Source: Actinomycetota bacterium (GTDB lineage Bacteria; Actinomycetota; Actinomycetes; Nanopelagicales; Nanopelagicaceae). From it: 64,000 nt of DNA. The notes below the pieces were generated by a model, which worked only from the letters and a program-made list of their open reading frames with translations, was not told where the DNA came from and did not search any database. The stretch lies in contig JAPLBE010000017.1 of the NCBI GenBank assembly GCA_026392935.1, positions 1 to 64,000 of the forward strand, in the 5' to 3' direction. A program made the translations under genes and the position numbers. Positions 9,694-19,590 of this stretch are shown here, piece by piece. The stretch's first letter is position 1. Every line of letters begins with the position of its first letter.

Positions 9694-11169
9694 TTATTTT
9701 GAGTTTGGAAAAGAAAGAACCGCTTGAGTCCGCGCAGAATCCGAACTTAAGGTGAGAGTCCCTCGAAGTTCATTTTCGGTAAGAGTTCTTACGATTTGAA
9801 GTCCTAAATTCGGAGATGTAGCTATATCAAATCCATCAGGCAAACCTACGCCATCATCAGAAATCGTTACTTGTAATTGTTGACCTTCGGATGCGACATG
9901 AATACCCAGCGCGGATCCTGTCTCGGCAAGTCCGTGTTCAAGTGCGTTGTGAATGAGCTCAGTAATCACTAGCGCTAATGGTGTTGCTATTCGAGGTTCG
10001 AGCGAACCCAGTACACCAGTGCGTTCAATTGTTAACTCATTCATGCGCGGACTAAGTTCAAGTGCGTGAGAAACCAAACTATCTAATACCTGGTCAAAAG
10101 CCACTGAGGCATCTGGGCTATTGGAAAGTGTTTCATGTACAAGTGCAATCGATGCAATTCTGCGAACCGCTTCATTGAGTGCAGCACTGGCACCAGGATC
10201 ATCAATTCTTCTCGCCTGCAATCGCAAAAGTGCAGAGACTGTCTGCAAGTTATTCTTTACTCGATGGTGAATCTCCCGAATGGTTACATCTTTGGTGACG
10301 AGCTCACGTTCACGCCTACGTAATTCGGTTACGTTATTGAGTAGGACTATCGCACCGATTCTGTCTTCCCCTTGAATCAATGGCAGTACAGTAAATGAAA
10401 TCGTGCCACCTTGATTCTCTATTTCAACTCGTTTAAGTGCTTTTCCAGATAATCCAGTTGAAATACTCTCCTCTTTTGCATCAGCACTTTCACGAGCGAG
10501 TGACTGGGCAACGTCTCCGAGTTTATGTCCTTCAACTTCGCCGATCCAACCTAGTCGGCTAAACGCCGAACGCGCATTAGGGCTTGCATATGAGAGAACA
10601 CCATTTACATCAAGTCGAATCAATCCGTCACCAACGCGAGGTGCTGGATCGAAGAGTGTTCCAGCGTTAGGAAACGGGAAAGTTCCTTCAGAGACCATCC
10701 GATATAAATTGTGCGCGATTTCGCGGTAGTTAAGTTCTAGGCGGCTAGGTTGGCGCATCAACTCTGAATCTCGGTGACGAGAAATAACTCCGATCACATG
10801 ATTATCTACCACCACAGGAATTGTTTCCTCTTTCACCATGTGATCGCCCAGTTGTTCTGGCTGCGTGTCCCTGACTATCTCAGCTGAAGAAAGTGCCTGA
10901 TCGATGTGCGGGCGCTGCCCATATGAAATCTCGTCACCGATAACATCGTGAGCGAAAAGTGTTGCAGCTGTGGTGGGGCGGATGTGGGCAACGGCAACAT
11001 AGCCCGTAGGCCAACTCTTAAAGTCTTTACGAAGCGGAACCCACAAAATCAAATCTGCAAATGAAAGATCTGAAAGCAACTGCCAATCTGCAATGAGTTC
11101 CCGCAAGCGATGAACCTGCTCGCTACTAAGAGAGCTTCTATCTCTGACAAATTCTTCAATTGATGCCAT
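9694..11169 (-). CDS. pdtaS: PdtaS-type cytosolic sensor histidine kinase
   Basis: A 491-aa soluble kinase. An N-terminal GAF-like region (about 30-160) and a PAS-like region (about 180-285) precede the HisKA_2 motif HHRVKNNLQ at 301-309 and an HWE/HisKA_2-type ATPase (ELIHNALEHG, DDGVGLPDG, NLGLQIVRTL). In Mycobacterium PdtaS signals through the RNA-binding antiterminator PdtaR; no PdtaR gene lies in this window. ATG 11169 has AAGG about 8 nt upstream; a TTG two codons earlier is less likely. It neighbours whiB1, as in mycobacteria. Confidence 0.9.
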   Translation of the reverse strand: MASIEEFVRDRSSLSSEQVHRLRELIADWQLLSDLSFADLILWVPLRKDFKSWPTGYVAVAHIRPTTAATLFAHDVIGDEISYGQRPHIDQALSSAEIVRDTQPEQLGDHMVKEETIPVVVDNHVIGVISRHRDSELMRQPSRLELNYREIAHNLYRMVSEGTFPFPNAGTLFDPAPRVGDGLIRLDVNGVLSYASPNARSAFSRLGWIGEVEGHKLGDVAQSLARESADAKEESISTGLSGKALKRVEIENQGGTISFTVLPLIQGEDRIGAIVLLNNVTELRRRERELVTKDVTIREIHHRVKNNLQTVSALLRLQARRIDDPGASAALNEAVRRIASIALVHETLSNSPDASVAFDQVLDSLVSHALELSPRMNELTIERTGVLGSLEPRIATPLALVITELIHNALEHGLAETGSALGIHVASEGQQLQVTISDDGVGLPDGFDIATSPNLGLQIVRTLTENELRGTLTLSSDSARTQAVLSFPNSK

Positions 11170-11178
11170 GTGCAAACC

Positions 11179-11568
11179 TTAAGCGAGCCATTCTGCGATT
11201 TTGTCTGCAATTTCTTGCGTTGCAAACCACGTGAGTTCTTCGCCATCTTCTGAAATTTCAAAGCAGCACTCAAGGCTCTTCCACGAAAGAGCAGTTGTAA
11301 GAGATACAGACATCTCGTGTTCAGCCTCAATGACTTCTGCGGCAACTTCAAAGGCGAGCACCAGCGGCGCTCCGGTTTCTGCACCGACTAATTCTTGTGC
11401 GTCTTCTGCAGCGACTAAGGAGAGCGCATATTCAACTTCTTCTTCATCTAAATCTGGATTAGCCTTGATAAAGAATTGTGTTGCAGCATAGACATCGCTT
11501 ACATCGAGGGTGCCAGAGCTAAGGAACTCGCTCAATTCTTGAGCAGTGACTCCAACATAAGCACGCAT
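11179..11568 (-). CDS. Conserved actinobacterial protein (DUF6912-like)
   Basis: A 129-aa acidic, cytosolic protein. MRAYVGVTAQELSEFLSSG followed by an alternation of helices and EEVEYALSLVAAEDAQ resembles the DUF6912 family found near the same genes in other Actinobacteria; I am only moderately sure of this family name. The last part (LTWFATQEIADKIAEWL) is amphipathic. No catalytic motif is visible. It has its own -10 box (TAGGCT, 6 nt before ATG 11568) and ends 9 bp before pdtaS, so it can feed transcription into the kinase gene. Confidence 0.65.
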   Translation of the reverse strand: MRAYVGVTAQELSEFLSSGTLDVSDVYAATQFFIKANPDLDEEEVEYALSLVAAEDAQELVGAETGAPLVLAFEVAAEVIEAEHEMSVSLTTALSWKSLECCFEISEDGEELTWFATQEIADKIAEWLA

Positions 11569-11574
11569 GTGAGT

Positions 11575-11580
11575 AGCCTA
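11575..11580 (-). promoter_or_regulatory. -10 box of leaderless DUF6912-like gene
   Basis: TAGGCT on minus, 6 nt before ATG 11568, in the short gap after the CpaE-like gene upstream. Confidence 0.5.
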
Positions 11581-11587
11581 TAAGAAG

Positions 11588-12676
11588 TTAGAGCTCGAGT
11601 TCACCTGATAATTCCAGTACGCTTTTTCGGAGCAAGCTCCGCTCGTTAGAGTCGAAAAGCGAGCACTGCTCTCTTTCGGCCATCGCAATAGACCGGGAAT
11701 CAAATACGTAGCGCAGAATTCTCTTCGGGCGGATTGACGTCGCGACCGCCAAGAATGCGTGATCATTTTCTTTAGAGCGTTTGCCTTCGCTTGTAAATGA
11801 CTGCACACATGAAATGGATGACTTCATAAGATTTTTCGAAAGCTCCTGAACAAGTCGGCGCAATCTCTCTGTACCTAACCGATCGGATTTGGACATAACC
11901 CATAAATCATCTCCATGAACGCTGACCCATACAAGAACTTCTCCACTCCAGCGACGCCCGCTAAGTGTTTGCGCAACATCTGTGAGCGTTCCGATATCAA
12001 TAACAATAAGATCAAAATCGTTAAGAGCGCGATTAAGGTGCTCGATTGAACGAGAAATGTTCTTCTGCGTTACTTCCATTGCCCAAAGATGTGAAGATAC
12101 TTCTTGTAGTTCTTGAGCGTTATGTAATCCTTGAAGACCTAGCAAAATCGCGATTGATTGTGAATTCATATGCGCATCAACGAGAAGTACTTTCTTTTCT
12201 TTCAGCGCTAACTCTGAGGCCAGATTAATGCTTAAGGTAGTACAGCCGGCTCCCCCGTGTGCTGAGCCAATCGTCAAAACGTGCGCTCTTGAAGTTGTCT
12301 GCGAAATAGATTGATTTCTCAATAAAGGAGATCGGAGCGACCCTCGTATCAAGCCAATGAGTTCCAGAGAATTTTCAGGTCTCTGAATCGATTGTGGGAA
12401 AGCGAGTAGATCGTTGGAAGATTCTTGAAAGAGAAACACTCGCATACCTTTGCGCTGCAGGGTTTGAATCTGCCCCACCTCAATCCCTGGCAGATTAGTT
12501 GACAGTAAGAGAACATCGGGAGCCTTTTCCAACTTTGCAAGAAAATTGATTAAGGAAGCCCAATCCAAAGCCCTATGTAAAACGCTCCAGCCTTCCGTGA
12601 AGAGAGTGCCGGCGGCAAAGCTCTCGAATTCGGAATCATGAATTGCAGTGATAGCAGTTGAATTAGGTTCACTCAT
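11588..12676 (-). CDS. CpaE/TadZ-like ParA-family ATPase with degenerate Walker A
   Basis: A 362-aa protein. Residues 1-110 look like the pseudo-receiver domain of CpaE/TadZ proteins, which position Flp/Tad pilus machinery. A MinD/ParA-type domain follows with LTIGSAHGGAGCTTLSINLA, where the usual KGGxGKTT is HGGAGCTT: both the signature and the P-loop lysines are gone. LLVDAHMNSQS and FDLIVIDIG replace the switch I and Walker B regions. ATP binding may therefore be lost or altered. The start ATG 12676 overlaps the SAF gene by 8 bp; the frame is open 31 codons further up, but that part only re-reads the SAF gene. No tadA, tadB or pilin gene is nearby. Confidence 0.75.
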   Translation of the reverse strand: MSEPNSTAITAIHDSEFESFAAGTLFTEGWSVLHRALDWASLINFLAKLEKAPDVLLLSTNLPGIEVGQIQTLQRKGMRVFLFQESSNDLLAFPQSIQRPENSLELIGLIRGSLRSPLLRNQSISQTTSRAHVLTIGSAHGGAGCTTLSINLASELALKEKKVLLVDAHMNSQSIAILLGLQGLHNAQELQEVSSHLWAMEVTQKNISRSIEHLNRALNDFDLIVIDIGTLTDVAQTLSGRRWSGEVLVWVSVHGDDLWVMSKSDRLGTERLRRLVQELSKNLMKSSISCVQSFTSEGKRSKENDHAFLAVATSIRPKRILRYVFDSRSIAMAEREQCSLFDSNERSLLRKSVLELSGELEL

Positions 12677-13265
12677 GTGTTCGTACCGCAACCAATCGTC
12701 CCTGCGTTGTAGCGGCAAGTAGATCCGATACCAATTCGTGCCTGATTGAGATAGTGAGCGCCGCTTCACCGCCGAAGTTGCTTCCTTTTCTATCTATTGA
12801 CACTACGAATGCGTCTCTTAATACGAGTGAGGGCTCAGCGCTTTGCTCACCATTTTTCTGATCATGAATTTGAAAGATGCTTACAAATTCACCGGTAGCC
12901 ACTTGCGCAGGGATATCAACTGCACGAATACTTACGGACACTTGCTCGTTAAGTGATCTCACTGGCTTTGCTGAGATTGATTGAGAGAAAACTATCTCAC
13001 CCACCGCAATTGATCTGTGTGAGTACGCGCCAATAGGACTGAACTTGCTCGAGAGGTATCGAGATGATGAAGATCCTAATGAAACACTTACATAACCAAG
13101 ATCTGACTGCTGGATCTGTGCTCCTGCTGCAATTGGCAACACCGCAACCCAATACTTTTCATCCTTATTGGAAACATAGGACATTAGGAAAGATGCAATA
13201 AGGGCGCCTACAAAGAGAGCGATTGAAATGGTTAATCGTGTATTACTTTTTTTCCTGGGGGCCAT
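12669..13265 (-). CDS. SAF-domain membrane protein (CpaB/RcpC-like)
   Basis: A 198-aa protein: basic N-terminus MAPRKKSNTR, one transmembrane helix at about 12-30, then an extracytoplasmic SAF domain. AAGAQIQQSDLGYVSV and YSHRSIAVGEIVF are the SAF hallmarks, and the region to about 130 (VSVSIRAVDIPA) follows the CpaB/RcpC layout. In Tad systems this protein lines the secretin channel. Here it pairs only with the CpaE-like ATPase (8-bp overlap). The start is supported by TATCAT 6 nt upstream. Confidence 0.75.
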   Translation of the reverse strand: MAPRKKSNTRLTISIALFVGALIASFLMSYVSNKDEKYWVAVLPIAAGAQIQQSDLGYVSVSLGSSSSRYLSSKFSPIGAYSHRSIAVGEIVFSQSISAKPVRSLNEQVSVSIRAVDIPAQVATGEFVSIFQIHDQKNGEQSAEPSLVLRDAFVVSIDRKGSNFGGEAALTISIRHELVSDLLAATTQGRLVAVRTHE

Positions 13266-13271
13266 AGCCGG

Positions 13272-13277
13272 ATGATA
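13272..13277 (-). promoter_or_regulatory. -10 box of leaderless SAF gene
   Basis: TATCAT on minus, 6 nt (CCGGCT) before ATG 13265. Confidence 0.55.
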
Positions 13278-13358
13278 TGAGCGTGGTTAAGAGTGAACGC
13301 AGTTGGCTTCCACAGTCATGAAAAAGTATGAGTCAAATTCATCCAACTACCTGATGTG

Positions 13359-13916
13359 ATGAAAATTCTGTCGGCACATCATCGGCTCATGACTACTGAA
13401 ACTTATGACTTCTCAAAAGTACTATCGCGTCCTTACTTGCATCTCATTTCAAGCACCGAGGATCCCGCGTTGTGGACTCATCCCGTTTTGGATATCTTCG
13501 CTCCGCCAATTTCTATACCCGCTCCACAAAGTGCAAAGTTGTATCTGGTCCCATCAACATTTGGCGAGGATATAGATCCTGATGAAATGCCTATTCCAAC
13601 GGCATCTGCAGAACTCCCAGACTTACACACCTGGACAATGAAGTTTCTGGTGAGTGTTTTAGAAATTTGGGCAGGACGCAGACAGCCAGCTCAATTAATT
13701 CATACATGTCACAGAGTTATCTATATGGAGTTACTTCGGAAAACAGGTAGTCAGAAAGATATTGGACGAATCCGTAACATTTATCAGAGCGAACCACTTG
13801 ATGGAATTTGCGAAAGCACAATTACTGTTCGATACGGGGATCGCTTACGCGCCGTGATGCTCAGGCTAGAAGGAGTTGATGGCAGATGGTTATGCACCGC
13901 TCTAGAAATGATTTAG
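13359..13916 (+). CDS. Rv3235-like conserved protein of the secA neighbourhood
   Basis: A 185-aa protein with a variable first ~90 residues rich in Pro and Ser. The more conserved C-terminal half contains AGRRQPAQLIHTCH, ESTITVRYGDRLRAVMLRLEG and DGRWLCTALEMI. This ending is typical of the Rv3235-like family, found next to secA across Actinobacteria and of unknown function. GTG 13356, ATG 13359 and ATG 13389 are all possible starts. It is convergent with secA, with a 10-bp gap, and has no signal peptide. Confidence 0.7.
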   Translation: MKILSAHHRLMTTETYDFSKVLSRPYLHLISSTEDPALWTHPVLDIFAPPISIPAPQSAKLYLVPSTFGEDIDPDEMPIPTASAELPDLHTWTMKFLVSVLEIWAGRRQPAQLIHTCHRVIYMELLRKTGSQKDIGRIRNIYQSEPLDGICESTITVRYGDRLRAVMLRLEGVDGRWLCTALEMI

Positions 13917-13926
13917 CTGAGATAAT

Positions 13927-16599
13927 TTAGGCGGCGCCGTGGCAACGCTTAAATTTCTTACCTGAACCACATGGGCAAGGACTATTTCTAGAAACTTCAC
14001 CTGTTGTGACAACGCCATTCTCATCTGCTGCACTGTATTGAAGCGGCATCTTTTGTGCTGGTTTTTCATCCACTCCACGAGCCGAAACTTGTGAACCATC
14101 GCCTTCAATAGTTACTTCAACATTAAAGACCAAGCTTGCTAGCTCTTCTTTGATTGCATCCATCATTGCAGAGAAAAGTTCATAACCTTCACGCTGATAT
14201 TCAACAAGTGGGTCACGTTGAGCCATTGCTCGAAGTCCGATTCCTTCTTGCAAATAATCCATTTCATACAAGTGCTCACGCCATTTACGATCAAGAACTG
14301 AGAGAAGAACTTTTCTCTCTAACTCACGAAGTATTCCCTCGCCCAGATCTGCTTCACGTTTCTTATAGGCGCTGGCTACGTCTTCAAGAATTCTTACCTC
14401 AAGAATTTCCGCATCAAGTGCTGAAATTGATCCAAACTCAGTAATGAGATCTTCGGGAGTAAAAGTGATTGGATAAATCAACTTAATTGCTGACCAGAGT
14501 TGGGCCAGATCCCAATCTTCTGCATAACCCTCAGTGGTAGCGGAACGAACGTAGGCAGAGATTGTCTCAGCCATAAAGTCTCCAACTTGAGTACCAATAT
14601 CTTCGCCTTCGAGTACAAGGCGGCGCTCTGCATAAATAACTTCTCGTTGACGATTCATTACATCGTCATATTTCAAAACATTCTTGCGAATCTCAAAGTT
14701 CTGAGCTTCAACTTGAGTTTGGGCAGAACGAATTGCATTGGAAACCATCTTGGATTCAATTGGCTCGTCTTCAGGTAGACCCGCTGCTGCAAGTACACGC
14801 TCTACGATTCCAGAATTGAAGCGACGCATCAGATCATCTTGCAGAGAGAGATAGAAGCGAGATTCACCAGGGTCACCCTGGCGTCCTGAACGTCCACGTA
14901 GCTGATTATCAATACGGCGGGATTCGTGACGTTCTGTTCCTAAAACGTATAGACCACCAAGTGCGACAACTTCTTCATGCTCCATTGCAATAGCTGCTTT
15001 CTGCTTTGCAATTTCTGCTGGCCATGCAGCTTCATACTCTACTGGATTATCTACTGGAGAAATACCTTTTCGCTGTAACTCAAAATCTGCCATGAACTCA
15101 GGGTTTCCACCAAGCATGATGTCTGTACCGCGACCAGCCATATTTGTCGCAACTGTTACTGCGCCTTTGATACCTGCGCGCGCAATGATTGCTGCTTCAC
15201 GTTCATGATGCTTTGCATTGAGAACTTCGTGTGGGACTCCAGCTTTCTTTAGAAATGCAGAAAGTTCTTCTGACTTTTCGACGCTGACAGTACCTACTAG
15301 AACTGGCTGTCCTTTGCGGTGTCGCTCGGTGATATCGCGAGTAACAGCAGAAAACTTGCCGACTTCGGATTTGTATACCAAGTCTGGTTGATCAATTCTT
15401 TGCATAGAGCGATTTGTTGGAATTGGAACAACACCAAGTTTGTAGATTTGGTGGAATTCAGATGCTTCGGTCATCGCGGTACCGGTCATACCTGAAATAG
15501 TTTCGTAGAGACGGAAATAATTTTGGAGTGTAATTGTCGCTAAAGTTTGATTTTCATCCTTAATTTCAATGCGTTCTTTAGCTTCTAGCGCTTGGTGTAG
15601 TCCTTCGCTATATCGACGGCCCGCCAGCATGCGTCCCGTATGTTCATCGACAATAAGCAGTTCGCCATTCATGACTACATAATCTTTATCGCGTTTGAAA
15701 AGTTCTTTTGCTCGCACAGAATTGTTAAGATAGCCAATAAGTGTCGTATTGGCTGCTTCGTAGAGGTTTTCGATTCCAAGTAATTCTTCTACTTTGGTTA
15801 CACCGTCTTCAAGAATTCCTACTGTCTTCTTTTTTTCATCAACCTCGTAGTGTGTATCGCGCTGCAGTTTGGTCGCAATATTGGCAAATTCAACGTACCA
15901 CTTCGTTGCCTTATCGGCGGGTCCACTAATGATTAGTGGAGTACGAGCTTCGTCAATCAAAATTGAGTCCACTTCGTCAACTACAGCGAAGAAGTGATCA
16001 CGCTGAACGCAATCTTCAAGAGTCCAGGCCATATTGTCGCGGAGATAGTCAAAACCGAATTCATTGTTGGTTCCGTATGTAATATCGGAAAGATATGCAG
16101 CACGTCGCTCAGTTGGTGTCATGCTATTTAGAATTACTCCGACAGAAAGTCCTAGGAATCTGTGAATGCGGCCCATCCACTCGCTGTCACGTTCTGCTAA
16201 GTAATCGTTAACAGTTACAACGTGCACACCGCGACCAGCAAGTGCATTTAGGTAAGAAGGAAGAGTTGCAACAAGAGTCTTTCCTTCACCTGTACGCATT
16301 TCTGCGATATTTCCTTGGTGAAGAGCTGCTCCACCCATAATTTGAACGTCATAATGGCGTTGACCCAGTGTGCGCATTGCGGCTTCACGTACAACGGCAA
16401 AAGCTTCTGGAAGTAAATCATCGAGTGTCTCGCCGTTTGCAAAGCGTGACTTAAATTCATCTGTCTTGGCGCGCAACTGATCATCTGAGAGAGTGGTGAT
16501 AGAACTTTCGAAAGAGTTCACCTTTTCGACGATCTTGCTTAAGTCGCGAAGAATTTTTCCTTCGCCGGCTCGCATGATGCGGTCGAGAATTGCAGCCAT
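13927..16599 (-). CDS. secA: Preprotein translocase ATPase SecA
   Basis: The 890-aa motor that drives unfolded preproteins through SecYEG. Walker A MRTGEGKT is at 101-108, the DEAD-type box [14 protein letters not shown] follows, and the second nucleotide fold carries [14 protein letters not shown] and [13 protein letters not shown]. The C-terminal zinc-binding SEC-C motif [14 protein letters not shown] is intact, so SecB-like or ribosome contacts are kept. ATG 16599 has GGAAGG 7-8 nt upstream; the frame is open 24 codons further but without homology. It is the housekeeping SecA1 type by context (comF, mtrAB). Confidence 0.98.
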   Translation of the reverse strand: MAAILDRIMRAGEGKILRDLSKIVEKVNSFESSITTLSDDQLRAKTDEFKSRFANGETLDDLLPEAFAVVREAAMRTLGQRHYDVQIMGGAALHQGNIAEMRTGEGKTLVATLPSYLNALAGRGVHVVTVNDYLAERDSEWMGRIHRFLGLSVGVILNSMTPTERRAAYLSDITYGTNNEFGFDYLRDNMAWTLEDCVQRDHFFAVVDEVDSILIDEARTPLIISGPADKATKWYVEFANIATKLQRDTHYEVDEKKKTVGILEDGVTKVEELLGIENLYEAANTTLIGYLNNSVRAKELFKRDKDYVVMNGELLIVDEHTGRMLAGRRYSEGLHQALEAKERIEIKDENQTLATITLQNYFRLYETISGMTGTAMTEASEFHQIYKLGVVPIPTNRSMQRIDQPDLVYKSEVGKFSAVTRDITERHRKGQPVLVGTVSVEKSEELSAFLKKAGVPHEVLNAKHHEREAAIIARAGIKGAVTVATNMAGRGTDIMLGGNPEFMADFELQRKGISPVDNPVEYEAAWPAEIAKQKAAIAMEHEEVVALGGLYVLGTERHESRRIDNQLRGRSGRQGDPGESRFYLSLQDDLMRRFNSGIVERVLAAAGLPEDEPIESKMVSNAIRSAQTQVEAQNFEIRKNVLKYDDVMNRQREVIYAERRLVLEGEDIGTQVGDFMAETISAYVRSATTEGYAEDWDLAQLWSAIKLIYPITFTPEDLITEFGSISALDAEILEVRILEDVASAYKKREADLGEGILRELERKVLLSVLDRKWREHLYEMDYLQEGIGLRAMAQRDPLVEYQREGYELFSAMMDAIKEELASLVFNVEVTIEGDGSQVSARGVDEKPAQKMPLQYSAADENGVVTTGEVSRNSPCPCGSGKKFKRCHGAA

Positions 16600-16648
16600 G
16601 TATCTACCTTCCAATTGCCAAGAGTGCCTAGGCTCTTTTCGAGCCCCC

Positions 16649-17311
16649 TTATCGTAGAGGTTCGGCAACACAGGCAGTTACAGCAGCGGCCACGGCAATG
16701 CCGCTTGCCCGCAATGCTCGCGCGGCTTCATGCAGCGTCGCCCCAGTTGTGACGAGGTCGTCAATGAGGACCGCATTTCCACTGATATATCTTCGGGAAA
16801 TCAGAGCTCCATCTAAATTGATAGAGCGGGCTTTGGCATCAAGAGTCGATTGATCTCTCACCTTTCTTACATGACTCAAAAGTTCATGAATTGGGGTACT
16901 TGTGAACTCTCCAGCTTGCATAGCTATTGCTGAGATAAATTGTCGGCCACGCAAGCGCGCAACTTCTTTACGGGATGGAATAGGAACAATAAAAGTAGCT
17001 GGGGTTTCATCTAAGCAAAATGTGAGTGCGAAGATGAGTGCATCAGTGAGCAATTTATCAGCAGAAGAAATCCCACTTTCTTTTGCTGCAAGTAAGACTT
17101 TCCCCGCAACAGGCGAATAAGGAATTGAGGAGTAAATTGGAAAATGTGGGCTCAATTTAGAAGCTGTACGAATGATTCTAGGATGCCAATCTTTTCTACA
17201 CCGTGAGCAGATTTCGATTCCAAGTGCGCTACATCCCAAACATCGAACCGGAAATATGAGCTCTTCAAGAGATTGCAGTATTTTCACAGAAGCATTGTTG
17301 CGCTTACACAA
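16649..17311 (-). CDS. ComF-family phosphoribosyltransferase-like protein
   Basis: A 220-aa protein with an N-terminal four-cysteine zinc site (CLGC about 24-27, CSRC about 35-38) and a type I phosphoribosyltransferase domain. Its PRPP loop is [16 protein letters not shown] near 178-193, and IPIPSR-like [16 protein letters not shown] lies before it. ComF proteins take part in DNA uptake in competent bacteria and are widely kept in Actinobacteria with unclear function. The first start is TTG 17311; GTG 17287 is an alternative. It follows mtrB by 7 bp; relatives have lpqB in between. Confidence 0.85.
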   Translation of the reverse strand: MCKRNNASVKILQSLEELIFPVRCLGCSALGIEICSRCRKDWHPRIIRTASKLSPHFPIYSSIPYSPVAGKVLLAAKESGISSADKLLTDALIFALTFCLDETPATFIVPIPSRKEVARLRGRQFISAIAMQAGEFTSTPIHELLSHVRKVRDQSTLDAKARSINLDGALISRRYISGNAVLIDDLVTTGATLHEAARALRASGIAVAAAVTACVAEPLR

Positions 17312-17318
17312 AAACTAA

Positions 17319-18887
17319 TTATTGATAAAAGCTCTCTTGGTGGAAATCTAGTGGGGCTGCTTTTATCGGGCGAGCATTAATCAAATCACCAGCCTTGCGT
17401 GGCAAAGTCAGGACAAAGTGAGCTCCAAGTCCCGGGCGACCCCACGCATCTAGTTCGCCATTGTGAAGGCGAGCATCCTCAAGTGAGATAGAAAGACCAA
17501 GACCTGTTCCCCCTCTCACGCGGGCGCGTGATGGATCTGCTCTCCAGAATCTATCGAAGACTCGAATAAGAGCGGATTCATCAAGACCGGAGCCAAAATC
17601 TCTCACACCAATTCCAACCTCTGAATCGGTGGCCACAACTGTGACAATAATTTTCTTACCTTCAGAATGGTCAAGGGCGTTAGAGAGCAGATTTCTCATA
17701 ATTCTTTCAACGCGTCGAATATCAGCTTTGATGGTCACGGTCTCTTGATCAGATTTCACTTGTATTTCTGGGGATGACACATCACTAGCTGTATCGAAAT
17801 CTTTAGCGCAACGTGTAATCAGGCTTATGACATCAAAATCAACGGGTTCAAGTACAGCTACCTCAGCATCAAATCTGCTCACTTCAAGTAAGTCTTCGAG
17901 AAGTCTTTCAAATCGATCTAGCTGGGCAGCCAATAGTTCGGAGCTTCTTGCCACAAGTGGGTCAAATGATTGCCTTTGATTGTGAATCACCTCAGATGCC
18001 ATGCGTAATGTTGTAAGTGGAGTACGAAGTTCGTGTGTCACATCTGAGACAAAGCGTTGTTGCACGCGCGATAAATGTTCAAGTCGACTGATTTGCTGCT
18101 CGATGGATTGAGCCATTTCGTTATATGAATTTGCAAGTGATGCCATCTCGTCGGTAGAAGTAACTGTCATTCGCTGGCTGTAATCACCATTCGTAAATTG
18201 AGAGGCAATACGCGCAGCTTCGCGAACAGGCCTGACCACTTGGCGAACCACCAGCCATGTAATAAGAGCAATTAAAAGTAATAGTGCAATTCCTGTAATA
18301 GTTAAGGAATTCTTAATGAGATCCAATGTAGCGCTCTGATTCTTGAGCGAAAACACGATATACATTTCATATCGGCCAGCATCAGGAATCTTTATTTTTT
18401 GACCCACAAAAAGCGAGTCCACTAATGCGCCGTTGTTGTACTTGGCGGGCGAATATGCGTACTCAATTTTTGGATTTTTCTGGACACGCTTTCTTAAATC
18501 TTCTGGGATTGAAGAGTTCTTGATGATATTTGAAGACATTTCGTAAGAGACCGTCACAGTTTTTGCACTTGGCGTCTTAACGAAAATCACTTCTCGGCGC
18601 TCTTCGTTAATCCCTTGTGTGGATGTTCTGACCACAAACTCTGCAAGTGCTCTCTTCCGCTCTTCAACTTTCATCTCTTGCGAAGCTAGCATTTGATATT
18701 CAGCATTAAAAAATGTATATCGTGATTCTGCAAGAGATGAGTCAAGGCTTGTTGATTGAATTCCATCCGCAAGTCTTGAATACAAAGCTGACCCAGTTAG
18801 CAAAATAACACCGAGAGAAAGTACGACTGTAGAGAGAATAACTTTTGTTACGAGTGAATGCTGGAGTGCATGACGTATGCCTTTCAT
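17319..18887 (-). CDS. mtrB: MtrB-type sensor histidine kinase
   Basis: A 522-aa membrane kinase. Transmembrane helices are at about 14-35 and 195-216 around a ~155-aa extracytoplasmic domain. A HAMP domain (RQVVRPVREAARIASQFTNG) follows, then HisKA with DVTHELRTPL and a HATPase domain with NLLSNALDH, DFGSGLDESA and RGGTGLGLSI. With MtrA it controls cell wall growth and division in Actinobacteria. ATG 18887 lies one base after the mtrA stop codon. LpqB, the lipoprotein that modulates MtrB in mycobacteria, is not encoded downstream as it usually is. Confidence 0.93.
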   Translation of the reverse strand: MKGIRHALQHSLVTKVILSTVVLSLGVILLTGSALYSRLADGIQSTSLDSSLAESRYTFFNAEYQMLASQEMKVEERKRALAEFVVRTSTQGINEERREVIFVKTPSAKTVTVSYEMSSNIIKNSSIPEDLRKRVQKNPKIEYAYSPAKYNNGALVDSLFVGQKIKIPDAGRYEMYIVFSLKNQSATLDLIKNSLTITGIALLLLIALITWLVVRQVVRPVREAARIASQFTNGDYSQRMTVTSTDEMASLANSYNEMAQSIEQQISRLEHLSRVQQRFVSDVTHELRTPLTTLRMASEVIHNQRQSFDPLVARSSELLAAQLDRFERLLEDLLEVSRFDAEVAVLEPVDFDVISLITRCAKDFDTASDVSSPEIQVKSDQETVTIKADIRRVERIMRNLLSNALDHSEGKKIIVTVVATDSEVGIGVRDFGSGLDESALIRVFDRFWRADPSRARVRGGTGLGLSISLEDARLHNGELDAWGRPGLGAHFVLTLPRKAGDLINARPIKAAPLDFHQESFYQ

Positions 18888-18888
18888 G

Positions 18889-19569
18889 TTAGGCAGTTCC
18901 GCCCGCCTTATAGCCAACCCCACGAACAGTCATAACAATCTCCGGATGCTCTGCATCGTGCTCGATCTTCGAGCGAAGACGCTGCACATGAACATTTACA
19001 AGTCGCGTATCAGTAGTTTGGCGATAGCCCCACACGTCGCTGAGGAGAGCATCTCGCGTAAATACTCGGCCTGGATCTTTTGCTAGTGCAACAAGCAGAT
19101 CAAATTCCAAGCGAGTTAATTGAATAAGAGTTGCTCCGCGGCGAACTTCGTGTGCCGTTACATCGATGATGAGATCGCCAATAGTAAGAAGACCCGTTAC
19201 ATCTGCATTTGTTCGACGTAAACGAGTACGGATACGTGCAATAAGTTCTGCTTTATCTCTAAATGGCTTCTGCATGTAATCATCGGCGCCAGCTTCGAGG
19301 CCACGCACAATATCTTGCGTCTCCCCTTTAGCACTCAGCATCACAATCGGAACCATTGATTCTTTTCTAATTAAACGACAGACCTCAATGCCATCAATTC
19401 CTGGCAACATGACATCGAGTAAGACTAGGTCTGGAGGATTATTTCTAAAAACCTCCAGAGCCTCGTCCCCTCGACTCACAAGATCTACATCAAAACCTGA
19501 ACTCGTTAAAACGATTCCAAGCATTTCTGCCAAGTCTTGATCGTCATCGACGACCATGACTAGAGTCAT
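18889..19569 (-). CDS. mtrA: MtrA-type response regulator
   Basis: A 226-aa OmpR-family regulator. The receiver has VVDDDQDLAEML at the start, the phospho-Asp in LVLLDVMLPGIDG (near residue 53), and Lys in YMQKPF. The winged helix has RLEFDLLVALAKDPG and TRLVNVHVQRLRSKIE. It is close in sequence to mycobacterial and streptomycete MtrA, which bind direct repeats near cell wall and replication genes. The order ahcY-mtrA-mtrB-comF-secA matches relatives. A 9-bp direct repeat spans its start codon (see 19565-19590). No Shine-Dalgarno or near -10 box is evident, so it may depend on ahcY read-through. Confidence 0.95.
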   Translation of the reverse strand: MTLVMVVDDDQDLAEMLGIVLTSSGFDVDLVSRGDEALEVFRNNPPDLVLLDVMLPGIDGIEVCRLIRKESMVPIVMLSAKGETQDIVRGLEAGADDYMQKPFRDKAELIARIRTRLRRTNADVTGLLTIGDLIIDVTAHEVRRGATLIQLTRLEFDLLVALAKDPGRVFTRDALLSDVWGYRQTTDTRLVNVHVQRLRSKIEHDAEHPEIVMTVRGVGYKAGGTA

Positions 19570-19590
19570 TTAATGACAACGGTCATTTAA
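19565..19590. repeat. Direct repeat GTCATTTAA at mtrA start / ahcY end
   Basis: Two exact copies of GTCATTTAA (19565-19573 and 19582-19590), 17 bp from start to start. One covers the mtrA ATG and the other the ahcY stop codon. MtrA is known to bind pairs of 9-bp direct repeats, so autoregulation is possible. The gap between the genes is only 17 bp, and chance is not excluded. Confidence 0.45.
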
